From: Haplosporangium gracile
Lineage: Eukaryota; Mortierellomycota; Mortierellomycetes; Mortierellales; Mortierellaceae
Length of the DNA: 11,880 bases
Direction of reading: 5' to 3'
Assembly: GCA_015499985.1 (NCBI GenBank)
Contig: JAAAUF010000948.1
Coordinates: 3,694 to 15,573 of the forward strand
A model generated the notes under the pieces. That model had not been told where the DNA came from. It searched no databases and saw only the letters and a list, made by a program, of their open reading frames with translations. The first letter of the stretch is position 1. Every line of letters starts with the position of its first letter. The translations under genes and the position numbers were made by a program. Shown here in pieces: positions 1-8,475 of this stretch.

Positions 1-741
1 TTTTTTTTTTTTTTTTTTTTAGCTAGTGTTACTGTTAATAGTGTTGTTGTTGGTTAACAGTTGATAGTTAGGCAGTTATTAAGGATAAACGAGAGGAAGG
101 AGGGAAAGGAGGGAAAGAGATGATGAGCGAGTTGGGGCGAGGAAAAAAAATGCCTACTGTTTCGTTTCTCTTTATACACAACTGTGTATCGCATCACTTT
201 AGGCTCTCATGCTTCGCCATACAATTGTGTGTTTATTTTCCTCTATCAAAAAGAACAGTCTACATGTGTTTAGGGGCGTATGTATATTACTCGATAAAGT
301 GTCAACAGTCGAAAAGAATTAAGAATAGTGGTCCAAGAACCGGCGTACATTTGTGTTTTGTTCGTCCTGCCCACTTTTAACACACAGAACACCAGTTGAC
401 AAAACTCCATGTTGCAAAGAAGTAAAGGACCCCCCTTCCCCCCTTCCTCCCCTATTTTCCAGTGTATGTTCATGCGTGTCCCCTGTTTTTATTTATTTGT
501 TTCCCTTGTCATTTTGAGATTTCATTGAAGGTACGTTGTTCCTCACGGAAAAAAAGATCTTTAAAAAAAAAAAAAAAAAAAAAACGATAAAGCTAATAGA
601 TCCACAATAGAGGGTTCACAACACGTCATCGGGGTCTTCAACACCTTGTTACACTCATCTTCCTGGCAGTCATGGAACGAAGTAATGGAAAAGTCGACAC
701 AATCCAACTGTAGGTAAAGAAAACGTGGCTTGGAAAAAAAA
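1..741. other. Non-coding flank with homopolymer tracts
   Basis: I see no gene here. The window opens with 20 consecutive T. A purine-rich run follows at about 91-125, and an uninterrupted A tract of about 22 bases lies near 563-584. The open frames on both strands are short, have no family resemblance and use mixed codons unlike the C/G-ending codons of the real exons in this window. The purine run is a CT-rich tract on the minus strand, like the leaders of the three genes found here, but no ATG follows it before the window edge. Confidence 0.6.
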
Positions 742-798
742 ACGCGTTTTATTTAATTCAGACACTTTGCCAATCGCACGTCTGAACGCGTATAAAAG
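742..798 (+). promoter_or_regulatory. Candidate promoter: two ACGCGT boxes and a TATA box
   Basis: ACGCGT occurs at 742-747 and again at 786-791. The second copy shares its last T with TATAAAAG at 791-798. ACGCGT is the MluI cell-cycle box bound by MBF-type factors in yeasts, and TATAAAAG matches a strong TATA box. A start site would be expected near 820-830, and the first ATG after it is at 855. That ATG opens a frame of only ten codons, so what this promoter would drive is unclear. The motifs are seen directly; promoter function is inferred. Confidence 0.35.
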
Positions 799-944
799 CG
801 GAAGAAATTCGAAGGAGAAAAAAAAAAAAAAAACTAAGCCGCCTCTTCTCCATCATGACTTCTGCACTCCACAGTTTTCGCTGCTGAAGTAATCAACTAA
901 ATCGACCCCTCCCGAAAATCGGATCCTTTACAGTGTGGCGAGCT

Positions 945-1308
945 TTACGCCAAGAATGATGGCTGAACTTTGTTGGATTTGGTATCGGGTTGTTTTGGTT
1001 TGCCAGTTGCTGCTGTAGTTGGAATGGACTTTGAAAGAGTCGCCAACATGTTATCAACACAATCAGAATCATTCCTGAAAGCCTTGTCAGAAAGGATTGT
1101 GACCACAACAATGTTGGCGATTATGCTGCTGCTGGCTTTGCCTGGCTCTCGTTCAGGATGGTTGTATAGGTGCTGTTGCTGTCATTTTCGTTGCTGTCGT
1201 TGTTGCGCGCTGCTGAGCCGTCGTTGTTGCTGCTACCGTCGATTCGGGAGAGTCACATTGGAGCGTAACAATTACCGAATGCTAGACAATCCAAGAGCCA
1301 GAAAATAA
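945..1308. other. Triplet-repeat patch with weak overlapping ORFs on both strands
   Basis: On the plus strand an ATG at 1024 opens 94 codons to 1308, with a hydrophobic stretch (MLAIMLLLAL) followed by a cysteine-rich run that comes from TGC/TGT triplets. On the minus strand a 78-codon frame without an early ATG runs from about 1181 down to a stop at 945; it includes the stretch IIANIVVVTILSDKAF. Bases about 1170-1236 are an imperfect GTT/GCT/GTC triplet repeat, which reads as Ser/Asn/Asp-rich on the minus strand. I recognise no family in any frame. This may be a decayed gene, an exon of an unresolved gene or chance. The TATA box at 791 lies upstream on the plus strand. Confidence 0.2.
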
Positions 1309-1814
1309 TGCCCAGTCCTCAGGGGGATTAAAGGAACGATCAGAAAATGTTTGAAGGAGAATTAACCGGTGTGTTGTCTGACATTTGAGAAGAGAAGGGC
1401 GGGTGGTCCATGTGTTTATGTATCGGTTTAGTTGTAGACTGGGCTATTGAAGTCTGTTCCTCTTTTTTTCACCTTGCCTGGGTTGGCGTCTGAAGGGGTG
1501 GATGATTGAGAAAAGTAGGGAAAAGGTATAAGAAGGTCTTTTATTTGTACCTTCCTTTTTTGTCACGCAAGTTAGGAAAAAACAAAAAGGCCAACGTTGT
1601 TTGATTTCTCTGCATAAATAAATAGGGTCCATGCAAACAGCCAAATCGACCTCAAAAAACCACAACGACCACCATACACATGTAGAAACACCGCCGATAG
1701 GAAGAATAAGTCTGGTAATGAGATGCGTTTTACTATCGAAAATATAATATATACCTACAGATATCCTCTCCTTGCACTAGGAGCTAACTAAACACCTTTT
1801 GCGTCTTCATCCAT
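1309..1814. other. Intergenic region downstream of the transporter gene
   Basis: No gene is visible. The right-hand part should contain the 3' untranslated region of the minus-strand transporter gene. There is AT-rich sequence at about 1739-1755, but no clear AATAAA on the minus strand within about 100 bases of the stop codon. The short minus-strand frame at 1444-1665 has no recognisable similarity. Confidence 0.5.
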
Positions 1815-4128
1815 TTACTTGGATTTGCGATGCTCAGGTGCATGAGACGTCTCATAGTCAACGTGGACAAATGCACGTTCGACGTTTGGAAGCGCCTCCA
1901 ACTTGATCTACAGTAACATGCAACAAAAACTCCGGCGTTAGTTTCATGTTTACTTTCATAATTTCTACGGCTCTACTTTCAGAACCATCATGAATAGGCG
2001 AGCAAAAAGCCAATCGTACCTGCAAACCCTCGCTGATATCGTGACTGACCATCAAGGGCGTATCGGGGGACATGACAACATCGACTTCAACAAACAAGTT
2101 GTTGCCGGCGTGATAGGCGGTGCAGGTGTCAACCTGAAGAATCTTGCGATGGTGGGTCAATGCGATGTAGGTCAGCTTCTTCAAGAACGCTGGGTCGGCA
2201 GTCTTGCCAACGATGAGCTGGATTTGTTCTATTAGAACATATACGAAAATGTAGAAAGGTCGATTAGCTTCAGAACAATCGAGCTAGAAAAAGGCAGTGA
2301 AACAATCAACGTGATTGGGCAATCAATGGTTACCATAGGCGGTCCACACCCAAGAGCGAAGAATGATAAGTGCGACGACTATAGCGCCGGCAGCATCCAA
2401 CCACCAGCAGTAACGACTGACCAAGGAAGCAAACAGACCGAATCCATTGACAGCCAAGTCGTTGCGGTGGTCGGTCGCAAGAATGTTGGCAGTGTTGTAC
2501 TGGGCAATTGCCCTGCAGTACAAGTACAAGCCCACCTTGCTAACTATGAAGACAAAAGAGATTGAAATGCAATATGTACCTCAGTCAGGGTATGATTTTC
2601 GAAAACTGTGAAGCAGGATATCATTCCGACTGAGATCGAAAGAAGGCATGGGCCACTTACCGAGTGCAATACCGACAAAGGTGATGGCAAGGGTACCAGG
2701 CATGGGCGGCACCTTGTCCGCATCAATTAAGGTCCTGATCGACTCAATCTATCAGATGCACAGGTATCGGCATAATTGACATGCCCACAGTGGTTAATTT
2801 GTGTTTATCGATCACTCCAATCAACGAACAACATGTTGCTTCCGAAACTTACAATAAGCTGGAGAGAGACGGTGGCCATGAGGGAGGCGAACACAATGGT
2901 GCCAGCAGTCTCCATACGGGACTTGCCCTAATAGGGAAAAGATGTCCGAAGGAAAAGAAGTCGTCGCGCATGTTAGAAAAAATGAGCAACCTTAACGCAC
3001 ATTTCAACTCATTGGGGAAGCACCGAACGCGGGGGACATGTTGCAAGGATTAATTTCTGCTGCCTGCATTTTGGTTTGATCGTTTTGAGTGTCTACAAAA
3101 AGCCCCTCGCTAATCCAGGGATGCAATGAAAAGGAATAGGGTGCGCAAAGAGGGAGGAAAAGGCCTGATTTTATTTTTCCTACCGAAGGGTACTTGAACC
3201 AGTTGCTCTTGGTCGATGCTCTGGCAGCGTACATGAGGATAACACCGGACAGGAGATCCATAAAGGAATCGGCCATGGTGGCGAACAGCGACAGGGACTT
3301 TGACGAGATTGCAGCATACAACTGCAGCAGGAACAACAGCACGTTGACTCCTACCGAGCCATAGATTGCAATCTTGAGCTATTTTATGAGAAGAGCGAGC
3401 ATGAACACAACAAAGGGAGAGACGAGAGAAAAAGAAAGAATCGTTCTACTGTCAATAATGAGTTGCGAATGTATATGTCATGCATTATTTCGTGTTTTTG
3501 TTTATATTTGCTATAGTGCCGCTTCCACCTGTCAATCAAATTGGAAATGTGAAAAAATGCAATGTCATTATTAGTGTCTCTCTCTTGTTCTTCATTGTGT
3601 CCAATCCTGGTTATTTACCTTGACTTGGTTCCTTTCCTCGAGTTCGGCAGCGCCCTCTCTAGCCTCGGGAGGATCGAGGAGATCTGAGATGAGCTCATTC
3701 TGCTCCCGGTAGAACTCCCTGACTTTCTTGTTCGATTTGATCGCATCTATCTGCTCTTCCGACATGCGTTTCGACGCCAACGACATTGGATCGTGCGACT
3801 CGTAAAAGTCTGGAGAGGGTGAGGGCGATGGCAGGTTGGGGAGCGAGGCGGCACTGGTGTCGATAGACAGTGTATGGTAGTGGTGATGATTGTTGTGTTG
3901 ATTGGAATGAAGGTGGCTGCTGTTGTTGTTCAGTCGAAGGGCAGAGGACGAAGCCTGGGCCGCATGGACAGAGTGCAGGGCAGGATATTGGTGATGGTGG
4001 GCCGTGGAGGAAGTGCCGATGCCAACGCCGGAGACCATGTCTTGGCCGAGGTTGAGACTGGACAGGGACCTGTGGGACAAGGTTGGGGAGGACGGAATGG
4101 GCCTGATGTTCTGGAGAGGTAGGTCCAT
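1815..4128 (-). CDS. CDF-family cation efflux transporter, Mn-type
   Basis: Likely exports or sequesters Mn2+ (possibly other divalent metals) in exchange for protons at a Golgi, vacuolar or similar membrane. Seven exons on the minus strand: 4128-3619, 3378-3184, 2927-2853, 2748-2661, 2543-2334, 2228-2020 and 1907-1815. All introns are GT...AG and the exons join in frame to 459 residues. Residues 1-170 form a polar tail with His-rich runs (HHHQ, NNHHHYH) and the sequence REQNELISDLLDP typical of fungal and plant relatives just before the membrane part. Six membrane helices span about 171-355. DSFMD (D207, D211) in helix 2 and DHRND (D314, D318) in helix 5 form the paired DxxxD motif known from Mn-type CDFs; Zn types usually have HxxxD. 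The cytosolic C-terminal domain (about 360-459) ends with VHVDYE and a His-containing tail. The start at 4128 has a strong context (gctgccATGG). An in-frame ATG at 4308 sits beside a TATA-like box and is less likely. Family sure; Mn specificity is inferred. Confidence 0.92.
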
Positions 4129-4312
4129 GGCAGCAATGGAATGGAGTGAACGAAGAGAAATAATGAGTTTGGTAGTGAAAAATGCGGAGGAAGAGAGGGT
4201 GGGTGTAGGATTGAGAGACTGTTTGAGTCGTGTTGGTGTGTGGTCTGAAGGGTGCGAGTGAACTATTTGCAAGTGCAGAGGAGCGAAGGAAAAGATAAGG
4301 AGGCACATTCAA

Positions 4313-4322
4313 GCTATTTATC
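4313..4322 (-). promoter_or_regulatory. TATA-like box of the transporter gene
   Basis: The minus strand reads GATAAATAGC here, next to a run of about 14 A (minus strand). It lies about 185 bases before the chosen start codon at 4128, with a pyrimidine-rich leader in between. If transcription begins about 30 bases downstream, the upstream in-frame ATG at 4308 would fall outside the mRNA, which favours the start at 4128. The motif is seen; its use is inferred. Confidence 0.4.
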
Positions 4323-5131
4323 CTTTTTTTTTTTTTTATCTTGATTGAATGAACCAGTGTGCCTTACAGCTGTTGCAGAACGAACAGGCGCCACATCCCA
4401 CTATGCATTCATGTTAGTTTCCCACCAGCCAAAGGGCATATGCATCCCTGAATAAGTGAATAAGGAACAATAGGGCACCGAGAGGGGTGTAAGTGTAACT
4501 ACCTCGAGCAAAAACTATAAACCCCGCATTCCCTTCTTCGGCGCAACAGGGGAGCATGGAACACTTCCTATCCCTGCCTGCTGAACATACTCACTAACCC
4601 ACTTTCCCTGATATCGTGAGTATTTCACACACTTTTCTCTGCCTTCCAAAGAACAAGGTTTGGAAGAGATGGAAGGATCTTGCTGTCCAGCGGGATATGA
4701 TGGCGTACGAACACTCATACACCTATCCTAATCGGGCAATCATGGCCTGCCTTGAGCACCAACCCACTCCCCCCTACAAACAAAGCGAGAAAAAAAGGTG
4801 GCCGACTATGTTGGCTGATGTGCTATTGTACATAGAAGTCGTTGCGATCCTTTCTCTCGTTCTATTTTTCACTTTGGCTTGATCGCATATAGCGTTGGGT
4901 CGACGTCTATCCGTTCCAACTCCTGGGCACATTCATCAACGAGCCTAAATTACCTATCTGAATCGCGCAGACCTTCCCTAGAAGATTTGCTTCCTGTCCC
5001 TCCATTATCACATTATCACAGCATTGAATGACTGTCCATTAATACCTCCTTGTTTGACAATTTACTATTGTCTCCAGGCAGTCAGGGAGCGCCTGCTTTT
5101 TTTTATAAATGTTGTTGCACTGCACTGTTTT
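4323..5131. other. Intergenic region between transporter promoter and annexin 3' end
   Basis: About 800 bases without a convincing gene. An ATG at 4697 on the plus strand opens 61 codons to 4882. The predicted peptide is polar, then ends in a hydrophobic stretch (VVAILSLVLFFTLA) right at the stop, like a tail anchor. The frame is open upstream to 4616 without another ATG, and I recognise no family. A GTGAGT donor-like site at 4616 and AG at about 4650 would bound only about 35 bases, and I find no upstream exon that continues in frame. Confidence 0.4.
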
Positions 5132-5137
5132 TTTATT
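5132..5137 (-). terminator. Polyadenylation signal of the annexin gene
   Basis: The minus strand reads AATAAA about 55 bases beyond the annexin stop codon at 5191, a normal distance for a fungal polyadenylation signal. It is followed by further A-rich and T-rich sequence. The motif is seen directly; its use is inferred from its position. Confidence 0.5.
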
Positions 5138-5190
5138 TTCCGATGAGGGTATGTACGAAAAGCGCGTAGGATACAGAATATATAAATCCT

Positions 5191-6951
5191 CTAGATAGTC
5201 TGGTGGATCAAATGGCAGATCAAGTGGCTGTAAAGTCCAGAGGTATCGCCCTAGAATGATAAAAACAAAAGGGATGGGTTAGGTAGAGTTGTAATTCTTA
5301 TGCATGATAACAAAACACAGGATTGCCATCACACTAATCCATGATAGTAAGGTTGCACTTACGCGGATGCGGTCGGCAAGGGTGCGGTTGTAGTCCATAT
5401 GGTAAGCGGTCTTAACCTTCTCCATGAACTTGCCACGATTCCTGATCACGAGTCGCGAGAGGTGATCCTCGTTGGTTCCTAGGCCTTCCATGGACTCCTC
5501 GAAGCGAAGAGCGACATGGCGAGCAGGGTCGGCAGCCTGCATGACAGTATACAACAGCAGGTCGAGGACCTCGCCCTTGTGGTTGGGGGCGATGGTTTTG
5601 TTGATGGTGGTGACGACGTGAGCCTTTTGGTGTACGGAATTGTAGGTACGGACGAGGGTGTAGAGCTGGGCGGTAGTGAGAGAGGAGACGTACTGGAGTG
5701 ATCCATTGAGGTCCTTGGCCTCAAGCAGTTTATGCAACTTTTCGATGGCCTCTTCGACGTTCCCGAGTGGCTTTTCCTCCTTTGGCTAAGTCCAGTTAAA
5801 GGTTATCGCAAAGTGAAAATTGTTAGCGGGATTGGAAATGTAAGAAAAAGGTAGGGTGGTGATGCCTGTGATCATAGAAAACCTTCCCGCAATCCCAACA
5901 GCAACCACTGCTTCCCCTTCCTTCCCCTTCTCCTCCTTCTTCCTGCTTTCCCGTGTCATTTAATGTCTTTGCTTATCTAAGGATTCAAAGAAGAAAATGA
6001 AATCAAATGTTACCTCGAGGATGGCAATAAAGAATGCCTTGGTCTCTTCAAGCTTGCAGAACGAGAGAATGTGCTCCTTCAAGTTAGCCTGGTAAACAGC
6101 CGTGAATGCCTCCTTGAGCTCAGCAATCTCCTCTGAAGTTCGTCCCACAAGAATCTGTATTAAAGGGTACATAGTTATTGGAAGTAAAAAAAATAAATAA
6201 AAAAGGGCCAATAACAAAAAAGCCGGAGGACATACAAAAAAAAAAAAAAAAAAGTCAATTGCAAAAATTCCTTCAGCCCGGTCAACTCTGAATACCAAGC
6301 AGAACATCAACTTGGCTGACGACAACAAATAAAAGAGAAAAACAATAAAAACATACCTCGCAGAAAACCTCAATGGCGGTGTCCTTCTTTCTGAGAGTCT
6401 CGTACTTGCGGTTGGATTTGCCGGCCTTGTGGAGGTACTGGACCTCGGCCAGGACCTTGTGCTGGCAGGCTCCCGCAAGTAACGATCCCAAACTTCCAAT
6501 GATCTTCCTGTCAAGCTCTGCAGCCAGGTCAACTCCGTACGAGGTCTTGTACTGGCGAGCAATGGTCACCAACTGTTGGTACTCTCTGCGTCCTATTCAA
6601 GCATGGTTTGAATGTAATAGAAGTTAGTAAGGTGCTTGTGGAGGGCAGTGAGAATGAAAGAAAGGGAAAAATGGAGAGTGAGAGTACAAAGGCATGTTGC
6701 ATTTTTTTTTCTTTTGGAGTCCCTTTGGAGTTGTTGGGTGGGGTTTGAAGGCCGGTGAAGGGGCACGAAGGAGTGACGGGTTAAAAAGTGTCACTTATAT
6801 CCCTGGTAACAGAAGGAAATAAGAACCAATTGGATAAGAACGACGCACCTATGATGTTGACGAGGACTTCCTGGTCAGGGACAGCATAGCTGATAGCGGT
6901 ATGGATGCCCTGGAGGTCGAAGGAGAGCTCTGGAGGGATTGCTGGTGCCAT
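5191..6951 (-). CDS. Annexin, four-repeat
   Basis: Annexins are soluble proteins that bind acidic phospholipid membranes in the presence of Ca2+ and act in membrane trafficking and repair. Five exons on the minus strand: 6951-6849, 6592-6357, 6154-6014, 5785-5363 and 5250-5191. All introns are GT...AG, and the product is 320 residues, the normal length for a four-repeat annexin. Repeats lie at about 12-78, 95-160, 170-240 and 248-318. Repeat 2 carries the typical EILVGRTSEEI helix start and repeat 4 ends with the family sequence RIRGDTSG. A full type II calcium site is present only in repeat 4: GLGT at 261-264, then exactly 38 residues, then D303. Repeats 1 to 3 lack GxGT. The start at 6951 (accATGG) is the first ATG in frame; upstream sequence in frame has only GTG. 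The N-terminal tail is about ten residues, with no signal peptide. It is transcribed divergently from the glutamate-cysteine ligase gene, about 1.5 kb away start to start. Family assignment is secure; the physiological role is not. Confidence 0.94.
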
Positions 6952-7145
6952 GGTGTGAATGTCGGCAATGTTAGTTGTGATGGGAAAGAAAGGAAGTTGG
7001 TGAAGGAGTGAAAAAGAGAGATGGGTAAGAAGAAAAAGCAGAAAAGGTAGAAAAAGAAAGAGGAAGAAGAAAGCTTGGTTGTGGTTATCTTCGTTGTTCT
7101 TGTGATTCGCTGATGGAAAGATGAGAAACGTGCTCACTTCTTTTT
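6952..7145 (-). promoter_or_regulatory. Pyrimidine-rich leader and promoter-proximal region of the annexin gene
   Basis: The minus strand is strongly CT-rich with long runs of TTCTTC and CTTTTT type before the start codon. The leaders of the transporter gene (4129-4300) and the ligase gene (8302-8475) look the same. CT-rich tracts before the start are common in fungal housekeeping genes. No TATA box is visible. Leader limits are inferred, not seen. Confidence 0.4.
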
Positions 7146-7665
7146 TCTTTCATTCGCATTCACGTTTCTCCCGAGGCATACCGGCAACAGAAGGGTGTTT
7201 TTAGTTCTTGTTATTTTTTGTCTTGTCGACTTTTTTTTCTAGTCGGGTCTCGACCCCCATGGCCCCTGCAGCGAACCGAACGACTGTAGGAAACAGGTGT
7301 AATCGGAGGAGGTTGTAAGATGTGTATTTGATAATATTTTTTTCCCAGTGTGTTTCTTACCTACTAACTCCATTCTTTCCGTCCCTCGGGAAGAATAATG
7401 CAGTGTTGCATGGTTCAATGCAATGGTCTCCATAGAATTCTTGGAGCACACCCCTTAGTATGTGTTATCCAATAGTCCATTTGAACCACATCACATCTAT
7501 CACGTTTTGCCATCACCAAAACAAGTCGGGCTGAGCATTGGTTGAAGGGATTTATGCGCTAACGAATTTGAGTCTCTTTCCTTCCTTGTCCCTGTGCCCA
7601 AATGTCCTTTGCTCTGTTTCCATCAGCCCCTCAATTGGATTCTCTTTTTTGTCTGTCTCTGTCCA

Positions 7666-7710
7666 CCAGTGCGCACCTTGAGCACATGGCTGAATTTCTC
7701 TGCGCACTGG
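7666..7710. repeat. 10-bp perfect inverted repeat, 25-base spacer
   Basis: CCAGTGCGCA at 7666-7675 is the exact reverse complement of TGCGCACTGG at 7701-7710. The pairing extends if three bases are skipped: the right arm plus two bases reads GTCCAGTGCGCA in reverse complement, and the left arm reads GTCCA, then CCA, then GTGCGCA. It may be a binding site for a dimeric factor, a hairpin in a transcript or a trace of a small mobile element. I see no flanking target-site duplication. Confidence 0.5.
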
Positions 7711-8160
7711 ACAAGTGCAGCTTTTTTTTCATCAAGGGGCAGTTGAATGAAAAGAAAAACAAGGCGCGGACAAATAGAACTGCCATATCTGCAAAGTATC
7801 AAACAGCGCAGACCACTGGTGTGTTTTTTTTTTAACTATAACGCGACCACGACATTTCACGCCATTTTTTCAATTAGTACTTTAAAAAGAGGGCAGGAAC
7901 GCGTGGTATGTAGGAAGAATGTATGGGGAGAGAAGCAGAGGATTGGTGTGAACAACGTTACTCCATTGAGAGTATTTATAATAGCGATTGAATCACAAAA
8001 GCGAGCTAATAGGCAATTGCGTAGCTGTTGCGTGGCCATTGTGATAGTTTTTTTTTTTTTGTTTTTCGCTCTTTGATCGGGATACGTGTAGTTCAATGTG
8101 AGTTACCCCTTCTGCCTGCAAGTGCGCCCTTTGTCTCAATCAACGCGATTCATTGTGACT

Positions 8161-8180
8161 TGAACCTGAACCTGAACCTG
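8161..8180. repeat. Tandem hexamer, three copies of TGAACC
   Basis: TGAACC is repeated three times without interruption, followed by TG. It lies about 300 bases before the ligase start codon and 29 bases before the TTACTAA motif. It may be a chance microsatellite or repeated factor-binding sites. Confidence 0.6.
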
Positions 8181-8208
8181 CTTTTGTCGATGTATTCTCC
8201 GCCGACAA

Positions 8209-8215
8209 TTACTAA
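8209..8215 (+). promoter_or_regulatory. TTACTAA motif, candidate Yap1/Pap1-type response element
   Basis: TTACTAA is a known recognition sequence for fungal AP-1-like bZIP factors (Yap1 family), which activate glutathione synthesis genes including GSH1 in yeast under oxidative and metal stress. It lies 267 bases upstream of the ligase ATG. The 7-base motif is expected by chance about once in 8 kb per strand, so position and the nature of the downstream gene are the only support. Confidence 0.4.
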
Positions 8216-8301
8216 TCTTCTTGATTCGTTAAGGGTCAGTTTGAGTCTAATCCATTTTCCAGTAGAACCTGGCCCCTTTGCTCCCACAGCGAGAATGCAC
8301 T

Positions 8302-8475
8302 AAACTTTTTTTTTTTTTGTGTTTCTTTTTCCTCTGCTTGTTTTTCGTTTTTTTTCCCCCTTCTTTTTCTTCTCATTCACGCTTCCTCCGCAACCAAACC
8401 CAACCCCTTCATTACCCTTTAGTCCCCTCTTTCTTACTCCATCACTCCCTTCCTCTTCTTCATTCAATAAACATT
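8302..8475 (+). promoter_or_regulatory. Pyrimidine-rich leader of the ligase gene
   Basis: The stretch is almost entirely C and T, beginning with T runs and ending just before the context cattATGGG. No ATG precedes the start codon in the final 170 bases in any frame I checked, so scanning ribosomes would reach 8476 first. Transcription start is not defined by a clear TATA box. Confidence 0.4.

Larger units (their letters stand above)
7146..8301. other. Divergent intergenic region between annexin and ligase genes
   Basis: No gene is supported. Short frames (for example 7602-7835 on the plus strand) have no family resemblance and end in T-rich homopolymers. The region holds an inverted repeat (7666-7710), a tandem hexamer (8161-8180), a TTACTAA motif (8209-8215), one ACGCGT (7899-7904) and several T runs of 8 to 12 bases. 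It must contain the promoters of both flanking genes. Confidence 0.55.

Noticed and set aside
120..380. 86-codon plus-strand ORF near the left edge
   Set aside because: Composition is unlike the coding exons here, there is no domain, and it lies in purine-rich, low-complexity surroundings.
1156..1240. Cysteine-rich peptide resembling a metallothionein
   Set aside because: The Cys runs arise from TGC/TGT triplet repeats with no regular CxC or CxxC spacing of a metal-binding protein.
4129..4308. 60-residue N-terminal extension of the transporter from the ATG at 4308
   Set aside because: The ATG has a poor context and sits only about five bases from a TATA-like box, so it is probably not in the mRNA; the ATG at 4128 has a strong context.
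3695..4312. Long alternative minus-strand frame of 205 codons over the first transporter exon
   Set aside because: It has no ATG at its beginning, no family resemblance, and is a frame-shifted reading of a repetitive exon whose correct frame joins to the CDF domain.
6952..7137. N-terminal hydrophobic extension of the annexin
   Set aside because: The frame is open upstream but has only a GTG, not an ATG; it is a translation of the CT-rich leader.
7602..7835. 77-codon plus-strand ORF in the divergent intergenic region
   Set aside because: It starts with a real ATG but has no recognisable motif, ends in a run of Phe from poly-T, and overlaps the inverted repeat.
8278..8475. N-terminal extension of the ligase frame
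   Set aside because: It begins with TTG and encodes a Phe/Ser/Pro/Leu-rich product of a pyrimidine tract; the family starts at MGLLSLGTP.
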